Assembly (NCBI RefSeq): GCF_028475105.1
Contig: NZ_CP116936.1
Location: 5,765,501 to 5,829,500, forward strand
Source of the DNA: Micromonospora sp. LH3U1
Lineage (GTDB): Bacteria; Actinomycetota; Actinomycetes; Mycobacteriales; Micromonosporaceae
Length of the DNA stretch: 64,000 nt
Reading direction: 5' to 3'
Part shown: positions 34,704 through 45,558 of the stretch, piece by piece
Position numbering within the stretch: the first letter of the stretch is position 1
How the letters are laid out: the number at the start of each line of letters is the position of its first letter
Made by a program: the position numbers and the translations under genes
The notes under the pieces: model-generated
Told to the model about the DNA's origin: nothing
The model's input: the letters and a program-made list of their open reading frames with translations, nothing else
The model's database searches: none

Positions 34704-36764
34704 TCAGTCGGCGAGGTTGCCCAGGTCCAGTCGGCCTCGGGCGAACGCGTCCACCCGCCCCCAGCGACCCGGGATGTCCAGCACCTCGATCCGGCCCATC
34801 CCCACCGGCAGCCGCGGCTCGACCGCCAGGTGACCCTCGTGCGGCTCCAGACCGAGCATCGTCCGCAGCAGCAGCAGTGGCGTGCCGGTCGACCAGGCCT
34901 GCGGGCTGCACGCCGTCGGATACTCCACCGGGAACTTGGTCAGCTCCCGCGGATAGCCGCCGAACGCCTCCGGCAACCGACCATCGAAGTACGTGGCCGC
35001 GTCCAGGATGCCGCTGGCGATGGTGGCGGCCTCCTCGGCGAAGCCGTACCGGCGCAGGCCCCAGGCGATGAACGAGTTGTCGAACGGCCAGATCGTGCCG
35101 TTGTGGTAGCCGATCGGGTTGTACCGGGCCTCACCCTCGGCCAACGTACGCACCCCCCAGCCGGTGAAGAGCCTCGGCCCCACCAGGTGTTGCGCGAGCT
35201 TCTCCGCCCGCTCGGGTTCGGCGATCCCGCTCCACAGCAGGTGGCCGATGTTGGAGCTGAGGACGTCGCACTGACGACCGTCCGGGTCCAGGGCCAGTGC
35301 GTAGTACTCACCGTCGGCCACCCACCAGTCCCGGTTGAACCGCTCCTTCAGCTGCATCGCCTCCCGCTCCAGCTGGTCGGCGAACTCCGGGTCGTCCCAG
35401 AACTCGCGGGCCATCCGGGCCGCGCGGATCTTCGCGTCGTACGCGTACCCCTGCACCTCGCAGGTGGCCCGCGGAAACGGTGGCAGCGTGCCGTCGGAGT
35501 AGGAGATCGAGTCCCAGGAGTCCTTCCAGCACTGGTTCTCCAGGCCGGTGTCGGTGTTGCGCCGCTCGTACCAGATGTAGCCGTTGCCGACCAGGTCGGC
35601 GTAGGTGTCGATCCATCTCAGCGCCGCCCGGGACTCCTGCTCCAACTCCTTGACCAGCGCGACGTCCCCGGTCCACCGCTCGTACTCGTCGAGCAGCACC
35701 ACGAACAGCGGCGTCGCGTCCACCGAGCCGTAGTAGGGCGAGTGCGGCTGCTCCTCGAAGGCCGCGGTCTCGCCGTAGCGCATCTCGTGCAGGATGCGCC
35801 CCGGGTCCTCGTCCCGGAAGTCGTCGAACCGGCTGCCCTGCAGGGAGGCCAGGATGCGCAGCGTCGTCTTCGACAACTGCGGGGTGAACGGCAGCGTCTG
35901 CAGGCAGGTGAGGATGCTGTCCCGGCCGAACATGGTCATGAACCAGGGCAGGCCGGCGGCCGGCAGGGTGGCGCCGCCCAGCGACAGCGGCGAGAAGCGC
36001 AGCGCCGCCAGGTCGATCAGACTGCGCCGGTACGTGCTGGCCACCCGGCCGTGCTCACTGTTGACCTTGGGTGCGTCGGCGATCCACTGCTCCAGGTCGT
36101 GCTGGAGGGCGAGCCGCTCGGTGCCGTGCACGCGCAGTCCGAAACGCAGGTCCCGGCCGCCGGGCCCGACTGCGTGCGTCTGGACGTCGATCGAGGCGTC
36201 CCACTGCTCGTTGGGCTCCAGGTGGACGGTGTACGCGAACCCCTTGCTGTCGTACCGGGCCGACATCGACGACGAAATGGTCGTCTCGCGCCGGTAGTTG
36301 CCCCGGCGGTATCCCAACCGCAGCCGGTCCGACTCCACCTCGGAGTAGATCTCGCCCTTCTTGTTCAGAATCTCGTCCTTGACCTGGAACAGGTCGGCGA
36401 AGTCCGCCGCCGCGTCCATCCGAACTTCCAGGTCGACCGGCTTCTCGTCGTGGTTGAGGATGGTGAGCTGCTCCCGGAAGCTGCCGCCCACCGCGCGTTC
36501 TCGGATGATCGACAGCTTCGCGTCCACGTAGTGCGTGGCCATCCCCGGCACCAGGAAGAATCGGGACTCGAAGTACTGCAGGTCGTCGTACGAGAGCGAG
36601 TTGAGCCGCTCACCGTTGATGGTCAGCACCCACGTCGACAGGAATCGGGTGTCGAGGGAGAAGAGCCCGGTCGGCTCGCTCGGCGTCGCCTCGATGTCGC
36701 CGGTGTCCTCGCAGACGACGAACGTGTTGCCGTCGAGGATCCGGACCGTGTTGCTCTGGCCCAT
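34704..36764 (-). CDS. Amylo-alpha-1,6-glucosidase / glycogen debranching-type glycosidase
   Basis: A 686-residue protein. The N-terminal 220 residues are a debranching-enzyme N-terminal beta domain (RILDGNTFVVCEDTGDIEA, GLFSLDTRFLSTWVL). The rest is an (alpha/alpha)6 barrel of GH63/GH133 type: GLPWFMTMFGRDSILTCLQ (catalytic Asp region), PHSPYYGSVDATPLFVV, QGYAYDAKIRAARMAREF, GYHNGTIWPFDNSFIAWGL. It probably trims alpha-glucan branches. The ATG shares one base with the SCP2 gene stop (TGATG). Confidence 0.88.
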   Translation of the reverse strand: MGQSNTVRILDGNTFVVCEDTGDIEATPSEPTGLFSLDTRFLSTWVLTINGERLNSLSYDDLQYFESRFFLVPGMATHYVDAKLSIIRERAVGGSFREQLTILNHDEKPVDLEVRMDAAADFADLFQVKDEILNKKGEIYSEVESDRLRLGYRRGNYRRETTISSSMSARYDSKGFAYTVHLEPNEQWDASIDVQTHAVGPGGRDLRFGLRVHGTERLALQHDLEQWIADAPKVNSEHGRVASTYRRSLIDLAALRFSPLSLGGATLPAAGLPWFMTMFGRDSILTCLQTLPFTPQLSKTTLRILASLQGSRFDDFRDEDPGRILHEMRYGETAAFEEQPHSPYYGSVDATPLFVVLLDEYERWTGDVALVKELEQESRAALRWIDTYADLVGNGYIWYERRNTDTGLENQCWKDSWDSISYSDGTLPPFPRATCEVQGYAYDAKIRAARMAREFWDDPEFADQLEREAMQLKERFNRDWWVADGEYYALALDPDGRQCDVLSSNIGHLLWSGIAEPERAEKLAQHLVGPRLFTGWGVRTLAEGEARYNPIGYHNGTIWPFDNSFIAWGLRRYGFAEEAATIASGILDAATYFDGRLPEAFGGYPRELTKFPVEYPTACSPQAWSTGTPLLLLRTMLGLEPHEGHLAVEPRLPVGMGRIEVLDIPGRWGRVDAFARGRLDLGNLAD

Positions 36765-37135
36765 CAGTGGCCCTCCCCTACGAAGCGGCGACGGGGCCCA
36801 CGGGCATCCGGGGACCCAGGGAAGATGCGTTCCACCTGCACGACCAGCCGGGCGTCACCCGACACCGTCATGTCCCCGCGAAACAAGGCGGCCAGGCCGT
36901 GCTCGCGGCCGGCCGCTATGTCGTCGAAGAGCGCCGGGCTGGCCCCGATGACCGTGTCGGCCTCCTGGTCCTCCTGACTGACGTTCAGCCGGCCGTGGTC
37001 GATCCTCAGCAGCCAATGCCGGGTCTGCGCCCCCTCGTGCAGGTCGATGCGCAGTGTCCCGGAGGTCTTCGCCAGCAGGGGTTCGTACCCCCGCCGGTCC
37101 AGATCCTCGAAGAACCTCGTGGTCGCGTCCACCAT
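36764..37135 (-). CDS. SCP2 sterol-binding domain-like protein
   Basis: A 123-residue chain with the SCP2 fold: RIDLHEGAQTRHWLLRIDHGRLNVS, ADTVIGASPALFDDIAAGR and ALFRGDMTVSGDARLVVQVERIFPGSP. Small hydrophobic-cavity proteins of this type bind lipids or act as accessory domains. Its coupling to a glucan hydrolase is unexpected and gives no clear function. ATG at 37135 (MVDATTRF) gives the natural N-terminus. Confidence 0.8.
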   Translation of the reverse strand: MVDATTRFFEDLDRRGYEPLLAKTSGTLRIDLHEGAQTRHWLLRIDHGRLNVSQEDQEADTVIGASPALFDDIAAGREHGLAALFRGDMTVSGDARLVVQVERIFPGSPDARGPRRRFVGEGH

Positions 37136-37335
37136 CGGGTCCACTCCTCCCAGTTGCCGGGCCCGGGATCCCACCCACCGCGCTCGCGTCGCGCGGACGG
37201 CCGGCGTTGCACGTCCCCGCACGGGTCCCCGCCGGTTCCCCGGTCAACCTCGCCCGGATCGGGTGAGCGGCCGGGCGTTGTCCGGCCAGCCGGGTAGCGT
37301 CCCGGGCGAAGAGGGGACGTCCAGGACGGGGGCAC

Positions 37336-38442
37336 ATGCCGGTGCAGACGCCAGAGGTCGACCGGCGGCAGGTGCTCGCCTACCGGGTAGCGGCCCAGCA
37401 GCTCGACCGCTCTGGCGACTTCCGTCCAGGCGACCTGGCCGTATTGGGTCTCGGCGTGCAGGACACGCCCTACGGCAGCGCGCGGCAAGCGCTGGCGGCA
37501 CGCGGCGTGACCGGGCCGGACGACCGTCTGGAGCTGGTCTGGTCGATGCGCGGCGCCCCGCACCTGCACCGCCGAGCCGAGCTGCCGGGGCTGGCCGCGG
37601 CGCTCTGGCCGCTCAGCGACACCGATGCCACCCGGCGGATCCCGGGCCAGATCCGCGCGGGGGCGCGGCTCGGGCTCGCCGCGTTCCGGGCCACGGCCGA
37701 GGCGTTCCACTCGGTGGTCACCACCGAATTGGACCGCGGCGTGGTCAGCCGGGCCGTCTCCGATCGAGTTCCCGTCGAGCTGACCTACGACTGCCGGGTG
37801 TGCCAGGCCCGACACATCTCCGGGGCGGTCTTTCAGCAGGCCGGGCTCGCCGGCGGGGTGCGCCTCGTCGTGTCCGGCCGGGCCGCCAGGCTCGCCCCGT
37901 TGCCCGAGCGCCCCGACCCGCCCGCCGCCGCCGCGCACACCGCTGAGCTGGTCACGACATACCTGCGGCTGCTCGGCCCGGCCACCCCGGCCGACGCCGC
38001 CGGCTTCCTCGGTTCCTCGGCGACGGAGCTGCGTCGGGTCTGGCCGACGGGCCTGGTCGAGGTCCGGGTGGACGGCCGACCCGCCTGGCTCCCGGCCGAC
38101 GCGGCCAAGGCGCTGACGAGCACGCCGCCACCCCGGCTGGTGCGGCTGCTGCCGCCGGGCGATCCCTTCCTCGCCGGCCGTGACCGTGACCTGCTGGTGC
38201 CCAGACGGGAGCACCAGCAGCAGTTGTGGCGGGCCATCGGCAATCCTGGCGCGCTGCTGGTGGACGGGGAGGTGACCGGCACGTGGCGGGCGCGGCAGGC
38301 CGGAAAGGGGCGGCTGACGCTGACCGTCAGCCCGTGGTCGCCGCTGTCCGCCCGGGTCCGGCGGGAGGTCGACGCCGAGGCAGCGACGGTGGCCGCCGCC
38401 CGCGCTGTCACCGACGTGCGGCTCGAGTTCGACCAGCCCTGA
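37336..38442 (+). CDS. AlkZ-like winged-helix DNA-binding protein
   Basis: A 368-residue HTH_42-family protein, the group containing the AlkZ DNA glycosylases that unhook interstrand crosslinks. Visible are LAYRVAAQQLDR, YGSARQALAARG, LVWSMRGAPHLHRR (where AlkZ has its QxQ-type catalytic loop; here the motif is different), YLRLLGPATPADAAGFLG and LLPPGDPFLAGRDRDLLVP. Glycosylase activity is uncertain. Its 3' end carries an 18-bp direct repeat. Confidence 0.78.
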   Translation: MPVQTPEVDRRQVLAYRVAAQQLDRSGDFRPGDLAVLGLGVQDTPYGSARQALAARGVTGPDDRLELVWSMRGAPHLHRRAELPGLAAALWPLSDTDATRRIPGQIRAGARLGLAAFRATAEAFHSVVTTELDRGVVSRAVSDRVPVELTYDCRVCQARHISGAVFQQAGLAGGVRLVVSGRAARLAPLPERPDPPAAAAHTAELVTTYLRLLGPATPADAAGFLGSSATELRRVWPTGLVEVRVDGRPAWLPADAAKALTSTPPPRLVRLLPPGDPFLAGRDRDLLVPRREHQQQLWRAIGNPGALLVDGEVTGTWRARQAGKGRLTLTVSPWSPLSARVRREVDAEAATVAAARAVTDVRLEFDQP

Positions 38443-38486
38443 CCACTCGACCAGCCCTGACCACTCGACCTGGTCCCGACACCGCA

Positions 38487-38519
38487 GCGCCGGCCCTCCC
38501 GCAAGGGGAGGGCCGGCGC
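38487..38519. terminator. Bidirectional stem-loop terminator
   Basis: A perfect 14-bp stem GCGCCGGCCCTCCC with a five-base loop between the convergent AlkZ-like and CBS genes. Confidence 0.8.
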
Positions 38520-38534
38520 GCACGCGGCGGATGG

Positions 38535-38951
38535 TCAGTTGTTCGGGTCGTCGGCGCTGATGTCCGCGAGCACCGACTGCGGTTCGCGCTCGACCGCGAG
38601 GTCACCCATCGAGACCAGGCCGACAAGGCGCCCGTCGTCAATCACCGGGAGCCGGCGTACGGCGTACGTACGCATCAGGTCCGCGGCGGCCACGACATCG
38701 TCGTACTGACTCACGGTGATCACATCGCGGGTGGTGATCTGGCTCAGCCGGGTCGAGCCCGGATCCATGTTCTCCGCGACACCTCGGACCGTGATGTCCC
38801 GGTCCGTGACGATGCCGACCACGCTGTCGCCGTCGGTCACCACCACGTCACCAATGGCACTGTCACGCATCTCCTGCGCGGCTGCGATGAGCGTGTCGTT
38901 GCCGTCCATCGTCACCAACCGGGTCGTCATGAACTCTCCGACCGTTGTCAT
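38535..38951 (-). CDS. CBS-pair domain protein
   Basis: A 138-residue protein made of two CBS motifs: FMTTRLVTMDGNDTLIAAAQEMRDSAIGDVVVTDGDSVVGIVTDRDI and ITTRDVITVSQYDDVVAAADLMRTYAVRRLPVIDDGRLVGLVSMGDL. Such stand-alone CBS pairs bind adenine nucleotides and sense energy state. No partner domain. The ATG at 38951 is chosen for GAGGGGAGC upstream. Confidence 0.9.
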   Translation of the reverse strand: MTTVGEFMTTRLVTMDGNDTLIAAAQEMRDSAIGDVVVTDGDSVVGIVTDRDITVRGVAENMDPGSTRLSQITTRDVITVSQYDDVVAAADLMRTYAVRRLPVIDDGRLVGLVSMGDLAVEREPQSVLADISADDPNN

Positions 38952-39174
38952 GGTGCTCCCCTCTCGGTGTCGGCACGGTCCGTCTACCCGCCGCCCGGGA
39001 CGGGGTAACGCCGACTGCCGGTGGCTATCCGGGGAGTGCCGCAGGCGCCCATCCCACCCCTCCCCCGATGTCCCGCGACGGCGATGCAGGCACGGGAAGG
39101 GCCGTATACCCGTCAACGCGCCGCACACCCGGTGGAGGGCGGCACGCCCCGGCTTCGCTGCCTACCCTGAGGGG

Positions 39175-39753
39175 ATGACGGGCGAGGGGGAGCTGCGGGA
39201 GTTGGTCGCCGGCAGCGGTTGGCTCACCCGGGCGCTGACCGTGACACGTGACTCCGGACTGCCGGATGCCTGGATCGGCGCGGGTGCCCTACGCGACCTG
39301 GTCTGGGGCGAGCGGTACGGCGACGGGTTCGACCCGACCACGGTCCGGGACGTGGACGTGGTCTTCTTCGACCCGACGAGGCTGACCCGCGACGACGACC
39401 ACCGAGCCACCGCCCGCCTGATGGCGGCCTGGCCGGAGCCTCCGTGGCAGGCACGCAACCAGGCGGCGGTGCACACCTGGTACGCGGCGAAGTTCGGCGG
39501 CGACCCGATCGAGCCGTACCGCAGCGTGGCCGAGGCGATCGCCACCTGGCCGGAGTACGCGACCGCGGTGGCTGTCCGGCTGGACCCCGCCGACCGGCTG
39601 GAGGTCTGCGCCCCGTACGGCCTGGAGGATCTGCTGGGCGGGATCTGGCGGCACAACCCGGCCCGGGTGGACGTGGCCCGGTCCCGGCAGCGGTTGGCCC
39701 GGCACCGGCCGGCGCAGCGCTGGCCCGGGGCGACCGTGATCGAACCGGGCTGA
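39175..39753 (+). CDS. Nucleotidyltransferase family protein (DUF925-like)
   Basis: A 192-residue protein. WIGAGALRDLVWGERYG followed by RDVDVVFFDP gives the nucleotidyltransferase GxG...DxD arrangement, and RNQAAVHTWYAAKFG and SVAEAIATWPEYATAVAVRL are typical of the DUF925 group. Substrate unknown. RBS-like GAGGGG sits just before the ATG. Single gene. Confidence 0.82.
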   Translation: MTGEGELRELVAGSGWLTRALTVTRDSGLPDAWIGAGALRDLVWGERYGDGFDPTTVRDVDVVFFDPTRLTRDDDHRATARLMAAWPEPPWQARNQAAVHTWYAAKFGGDPIEPYRSVAEAIATWPEYATAVAVRLDPADRLEVCAPYGLEDLLGGIWRHNPARVDVARSRQRLARHRPAQRWPGATVIEPG

Positions 39754-39772
39754 CCGTGCGGCGGCGGGCGCG

Positions 39773-40282
<510 letters not shown>

Positions 40283-40361
40283 TCAGCGGCCAGCCGGAAC
40301 GAACCCGAGCCCCCGCCGACGTACGGCGAGGGCTCGGTGATGGTGACAGCGACGGCGACGG

Positions 40362-41555
<1,194 letters not shown>

Positions 41556-41612
41556 AGGCGGGTGGGGTGAGGCAGGAGGGTTGGGGGGTTGGGGGGTGGG
41601 GGTGGGGTGGGG

Positions 41613-42956
41613 TTAGGGGTGGTCGATCAGGTCGCCTAGGGCTGCGGCGGTGAGGTTGTCGCGGATGAGGGCCGCGTCGCCCTCGATGACCAGGGTCAGC
41701 GCGTCCGGGTGCAGGTGGGTGGCGGCCGCCGCCGAGACCTGGTCCACGTCGGCGGCGAGCAGCGACTCCCGCAACCGAGCGTGGTAGTCGTCCGGCAGGT
41801 CGTGCACGACCAGCGTGGTCAGCGCGGAGGCGATCGCCCGAGGGCTCTGCAACTCGACCGAGAGCTGCCCGGCCCGCCAGGAGCGGGCCACCGCCAGCTC
41901 GTCCTCGGTCACCCCGGCGGCCTGGGTACGGGTGATCTCGCCCACCGCCTCGACCAGGGCCGGCGCGGTGACCGCGGTCTGCACGCCGGAGCTCACCGCG
42001 AACCGACCGAACCGGCGGGACGAGGCGAAGTCACCCCGGATCCCGTACGTGTAGCCGTGCACCTCGCGGAGCAGGTGGTTGAGCCGGGACGTGAACGCCC
42101 CACCGAGGACCGTGCCGGCGAGCGTCATCGACACGTGGTCGGGGTGCGCCCGGTGCGGCGACGGGTGACCCAGCCGCAGCGTGGACTGCACCGAGCCGGG
42201 CCGGTCCACCAGGATGATCCGCCGGCCGGTGTGCAGCGGCACCTCGATGGGGCCGCCCCGCTGGGCCGGGCCGCCACCGGTGCCGGCGAACGCCGCGGCG
42301 GCCAGCGCGTCCAGGTCGATCCGCTCCAGGTCGCCGGCGACGATCAGGGTGCCGGGGCGCAGGAACCACTCGGAGTGGAAGACCGTCACGTCCTCCACGT
42401 CCAACCCGGCGACCGACTCCGGGTCGCCGTGCATCGGCCGCCCCCAACGGTTCTCCGCGCCGAACAGGTCGGCGCGCAGCGCGGCGTCGGCGCGCGGGCC
42501 GGGGTTGGCCCAGTCCATCCGGAGCGCGGTCGCCTCGTCGTCACGGACCCGACGCACGTCGGCGGGATCCAGCTTGGGCGTCCGGACCGCCTCGGCGAGC
42601 AGCTCCACGGCCGCACTGAGCCGGTCCACCGGGATCACCACACTGGCCTGGAACGAGTCCCAGTCCAGCCCGGTCATCAGCGCGGTGCCGAGCCCTTCGA
42701 CGGCCAGCGCGTACGCGGCGGCGTCCCGCTGTGCGGTGCCCTCCTCCAACGCCTTGGCCAGCACCCCGGAAAGGCCCTCCTTGCCGACCGGCTCCTGGCC
42801 CGCGCCCACGTCGAGCAGCAGCAGCGCCACGGCGAGGTTCTGCCCGGGCAGGTGCGCGGCGACAACCTGACCACCGGCCACGGCGCGGCGGACCACCGGC
42901 GGGAACCGGTACGGGCGGGCCGCACCCGGGCCGGGACGGTCGGCGATCAGCGTCAT
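41613..42956 (-). CDS. M16 family peptidase-like subunit lacking the zinc motif
   Basis: A 447-residue two-lobed M16 protein. At the position of the HxxEH zinc site the sequence is GKEGLSGVLAKALEEGT, with no His pair, so it should be the non-catalytic partner. The second lobe has LAGTVLGGAFTSRLNHLLREVHGYTYGI, the substrate-binding Arg/Tyr signature. It overlaps the catalytic subunit gene by ATGA, suggesting a heterodimer like mitochondrial processing peptidase. Confidence 0.88.
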   Translation of the reverse strand: MTLIADRPGPGAARPYRFPPVVRRAVAGGQVVAAHLPGQNLAVALLLLDVGAGQEPVGKEGLSGVLAKALEEGTAQRDAAAYALAVEGLGTALMTGLDWDSFQASVVIPVDRLSAAVELLAEAVRTPKLDPADVRRVRDDEATALRMDWANPGPRADAALRADLFGAENRWGRPMHGDPESVAGLDVEDVTVFHSEWFLRPGTLIVAGDLERIDLDALAAAAFAGTGGGPAQRGGPIEVPLHTGRRIILVDRPGSVQSTLRLGHPSPHRAHPDHVSMTLAGTVLGGAFTSRLNHLLREVHGYTYGIRGDFASSRRFGRFAVSSGVQTAVTAPALVEAVGEITRTQAAGVTEDELAVARSWRAGQLSVELQSPRAIASALTTLVVHDLPDDYHARLRESLLAADVDQVSAAAATHLHPDALTLVIEGDAALIRDNLTAAALGDLIDHP

Positions 42957-44242
42957 GAGGTCTCCTCGGGCAGGTAGGTGAGGGTCACCCGGTCGGTGGC
43001 GAGCACCTCGGCGGCGGCCTCGGCGATCTGCTCGGCGGTGACCGCGAGCAGGCCCGGCAACTGGTCCGCGAGGCGGGCCGGGTCACCGAACTGCGTGGCG
43101 TACCGGCCGAGCAGGTCCGCGCGGCCGTCCACCGTGGACAGTTGACGCCACCAGCCGGTGCTCAGCAACGCCTTGGCCCGATCCAGCTCCGAGGCGGTGA
43201 CCGGCACGGTGGCCAGCTCGTCGACGACCTCGGCCAGCCCTTCGGCCAGCCGCTCGGCGCTCACTCCGGGGCGGGCGGTGGCGGTGGCGATCAGCGGTGC
43301 CGGGGCGTGCGCGAGGTCCACCCCGTACGCCCCGACCAGGTCCGGCTGGGCGATCCGCTCACCGTCGGCGAGCCGCTGGTAGAGCCGACTGCCCCGGCCA
43401 CTGCCGAGGACGGTGGCGAGCACGGTGATCACGTTGTATTCCGGGCTGCCGAACGCGTAGGTGCGGTGGGCGATGTACACCCGTGGCGCCGGCACGTCCG
43501 CGCTCACCGACTCGGCGGCCGCCTGCCCGGTCGCCGGGACGCTACGGCCGTCCGGGGCTGGCGGGATGTCATCGCGCGCGGGCAGCGCGCCGAAGTATTT
43601 GTCGGCGAGCGCGAACACATCGGAGGCGGTGGCGTCGCCGACCACGGTGAGCACCGCGTTGTTGGGCGCGTAGTACGTCTGGTGGAACGCCTGGAAGGTG
43701 GCGAGGTCGGCGGCGTTCAGGTCGGCCATCGAGCCGATCGTCGCGTGATGGTACGGGTGCCCCGACGGGTACAGCAGCGGCAGCAACCGCAGCCAGGCGT
43801 CCCCGTACGGGACGTTCTCGTAGCGCTGCCGGCGCTCGTTCTTGACCACGTCCCGCTGGTTGTCCAGCGTCTCCTGGGTGAGCGCGGGAACCAGGCCGCC
43901 CATCCGGTCGGCCTCCAACCAGAGCGCCAACTCCAGGTGCTCGGCCGGGACCGTCTCGAAGTAGTTGGTGCGGTCCGGATTGGTGGTGGCGTTCAGTGAG
44001 CCGCCGGAGCCCTGGATCAGCTTCATGTGCTCGGTCTTCGCGACGTTCACCGAGCCCTCGAACATCAGGTGCTCGAAGAGGTGGGCGAAGCCGGTCTGCC
44101 CGGCCGGCTCGTGCCGGGAGCCGACGTCGTACCAGAGGTTGACGGCCACGGCGGGCGCGGTGCGGTCCTCGCTCACCACCACACGCAGGCCGTTGTCCAG
44201 TCGGGACGTCTCGATGGGCCAGGGGTAACCACTGTCGGGCAT
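42953..44242 (-). CDS. M16 family zinc peptidase, catalytic subunit
   Basis: A 429-residue peptidase with the inverted zinc motif HLFEH (FAHLFEHLMFEGSVNV, near residue 63) and the downstream Glu ligand in the LDNQRDVVKNERRQR helix. The second lobe has LATVLGSGRGSRLYQRLADGERIA. No signal peptide, so intracellular or membrane-peripheral. It and the inactive subunit form one operon. Confidence 0.92.
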   Translation of the reverse strand: MPDSGYPWPIETSRLDNGLRVVVSEDRTAPAVAVNLWYDVGSRHEPAGQTGFAHLFEHLMFEGSVNVAKTEHMKLIQGSGGSLNATTNPDRTNYFETVPAEHLELALWLEADRMGGLVPALTQETLDNQRDVVKNERRQRYENVPYGDAWLRLLPLLYPSGHPYHHATIGSMADLNAADLATFQAFHQTYYAPNNAVLTVVGDATASDVFALADKYFGALPARDDIPPAPDGRSVPATGQAAAESVSADVPAPRVYIAHRTYAFGSPEYNVITVLATVLGSGRGSRLYQRLADGERIAQPDLVGAYGVDLAHAPAPLIATATARPGVSAERLAEGLAEVVDELATVPVTASELDRAKALLSTGWWRQLSTVDGRADLLGRYATQFGDPARLADQLPGLLAVTAEQIAEAAAEVLATDRVTLTYLPEETS

Positions 44243-44343
44243 GCCCCGACGCTATCTGATCTCGCAGGCGGAAAGGTGACGCGCGGTCGGTCGGCGAGCC
44301 GACCCGCTGGCATCGAGGCCGTCGGTCGGGGTACCGGAGGGGA

Positions 44344-45102
44344 ATGACCCCGCCGACCGCCACCCCGCCCGCGTCCCCGACCGTCGAGCGGGCCGCCACC
44401 GCCGTCGAACGCGCCAGCGCCGCGCTCAGCCGGCTGCGCCGCGGCCGCCTGCTGCATCCGGCCGGTCGCTCGTTCGCCGGCGAGATGATGATCTGGGGTA
44501 CGCCCGGACCACCCACCGGGGTCGGTCTGCTGGACGACCCCGGCCGGTACCGGGCCACCGTGCGCCTCTCCAAGGGAACGCCCACGCCCGGCAGTTGGCC
44601 GGACGTGCTGGGCCTCGCGCTGCGCCTGCACGATGACGCCGGCCGCCCGTTCGACCTGCTGGTCAGCTCCAGCGGCGCGGCTCCCCTGCTACGGAACCTG
44701 CCGCTGCCCCGACGCTGCTTCACCGGGACGTACAGCACGATCATGTGCTACCGCGTGGGCCCACGCCGACTCTGGCTGGCCGCGCTGGCCGACCCCGACT
44801 CGGTGAACCTCGGCCGCAGCCTGGCCACCGTCGCCGCCGCGGCCCGGACGGACACGCCACGCCTGGTGCTCGCGGTCGCGTCCGCCGTGGGGCCGTGGCG
44901 GCCGTTCGGGCAGGTCAGCATCGGTACCCAGCTCAGCACCGAGGAGGACGCGGCGCTCGCGTTCGACCCGGTGCGCAACCTGCCACCCGAACTGCGGGTG
45001 GCAGGCCCACTGGCCTGGCTGCGCGAGCAGACCTATCGGGGGTCACGCCGGGCCCGCGGGGCGAGCGCTCAGTCCGGGGGTTCGACGGCGACCACCGTCT
45101 GA
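44344..45102 (+). CDS. Uncharacterised protein with catalase-like segments
   Basis: A 252-residue protein. RATVRLSKGTPTPGSWPDVLGLALRLHDDAGRPFDLLVSS resembles the catalase-core segment in which small heme or heme-less catalase-like proteins have RFS...PDVRGMAIR. No distal His or proximal Tyr motif is evident, so activity is doubtful. A GGAGGGG site precedes the ATG. Its last 34 bases overlap the convergent small gene. Confidence 0.55.
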   Translation: MTPPTATPPASPTVERAATAVERASAALSRLRRGRLLHPAGRSFAGEMMIWGTPGPPTGVGLLDDPGRYRATVRLSKGTPTPGSWPDVLGLALRLHDDAGRPFDLLVSSSGAAPLLRNLPLPRRCFTGTYSTIMCYRVGPRRLWLAALADPDSVNLGRSLATVAAAARTDTPRLVLAVASAVGPWRPFGQVSIGTQLSTEEDAALAFDPVRNLPPELRVAGPLAWLREQTYRGSRRARGASAQSGGSTATTV

Positions 45103-45284
45103 TCCGAGGTACGACGTTCCAGCACCGTGTCCGGTGCCGCGTTCTGGTCCTCCTCACGGATGTCGGACTCGGTGAGGATGGCCTCGGCCTGCGCCTCCGG
45201 GTCGTCGCTGCCCACCGCCGCCTCCTCGGGCAGGAGGTGCGCGCGGGACTCCACCCGGCTCTGATCGCTCTGCTCGTCAGTCAT
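45069..45284 (-). CDS. Small acidic conserved-looking hypothetical protein, 71 aa
   Basis: An acidic, probably disordered protein: LLPEEAAVGSDDPEAQAEAILTESDIREED. Coding-type third positions and the 34-base tail overlap with the convergent gene suggest it is real. No known function. Confidence 0.6.
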   Translation of the reverse strand: MTDEQSDQSRVESRAHLLPEEAAVGSDDPEAQAEAILTESDIREEDQNAAPDTVLERRTSDQTVVAVEPPD

Positions 45285-45386
45285 GGCACCCCTGTTACCC
45301 CGACCTCGCCCTCGGCACGCGATGTCCGCCCCGCATCTTGGGACGACGCGGCCGGCGTCCGCGACCGGTCGGGTAGGCTGGGCGAC

Positions 45387-45446
45387 GTGACGCGTTCGTA
45401 TCGATGGTTTAGGCAGCCGGCTGGCACGCCGGTGACTTCACCATGA
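45387..45446 (+). CDS. Aromatic leader peptide upstream of DAHP synthase
   Basis: GTG-started 19-codon frame with consecutive codons for Tyr, Arg, Trp and Phe (SYRWFRQPAG). A TAGGCT -10-like element lies seven bases before the GTG, suggesting a leaderless transcript. Together with the terminator and competing hairpins downstream, this is the arrangement of a ribosome-mediated attenuator sensing aromatic amino acids, the end products of the next gene's pathway. Confidence 0.7.
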   Translation: MTRSYRWFRQPAGTPVTSP

Positions 45447-45474
45447 ACTGACGTCACCACGGACCAAGCCGGCT

Positions 45475-45502
45475 GGGCAGGAGCTGTCGTTCCTGCCCTT
45501 TT
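45475..45502 (+). terminator. Attenuator terminator in the DAHP synthase leader
   Basis: GGGCAGGA and TCCTGCCC pair round an eight-base loop, followed by TTTT. The base just before overlaps AGCCGGCTG at 45467-45475, which can pair with CAGCCGGCT at 45412-45421 inside the leader, and so could compete with the terminator. Confidence 0.72.
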
Positions 45503-45558
45503 GCGTACGAGCAGCCGGCTCGTCCCGGGCACCGGCCCCGGGCACGGTCGGCGGAAGG

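Noticed and set aside
38431-38466. 18-bp direct repeat at the end of the AlkZ-like gene
   Set aside because: GACCAGCCCTGACCACTC is copied twice across the stop codon. It looks like a simple slippage duplication without function.
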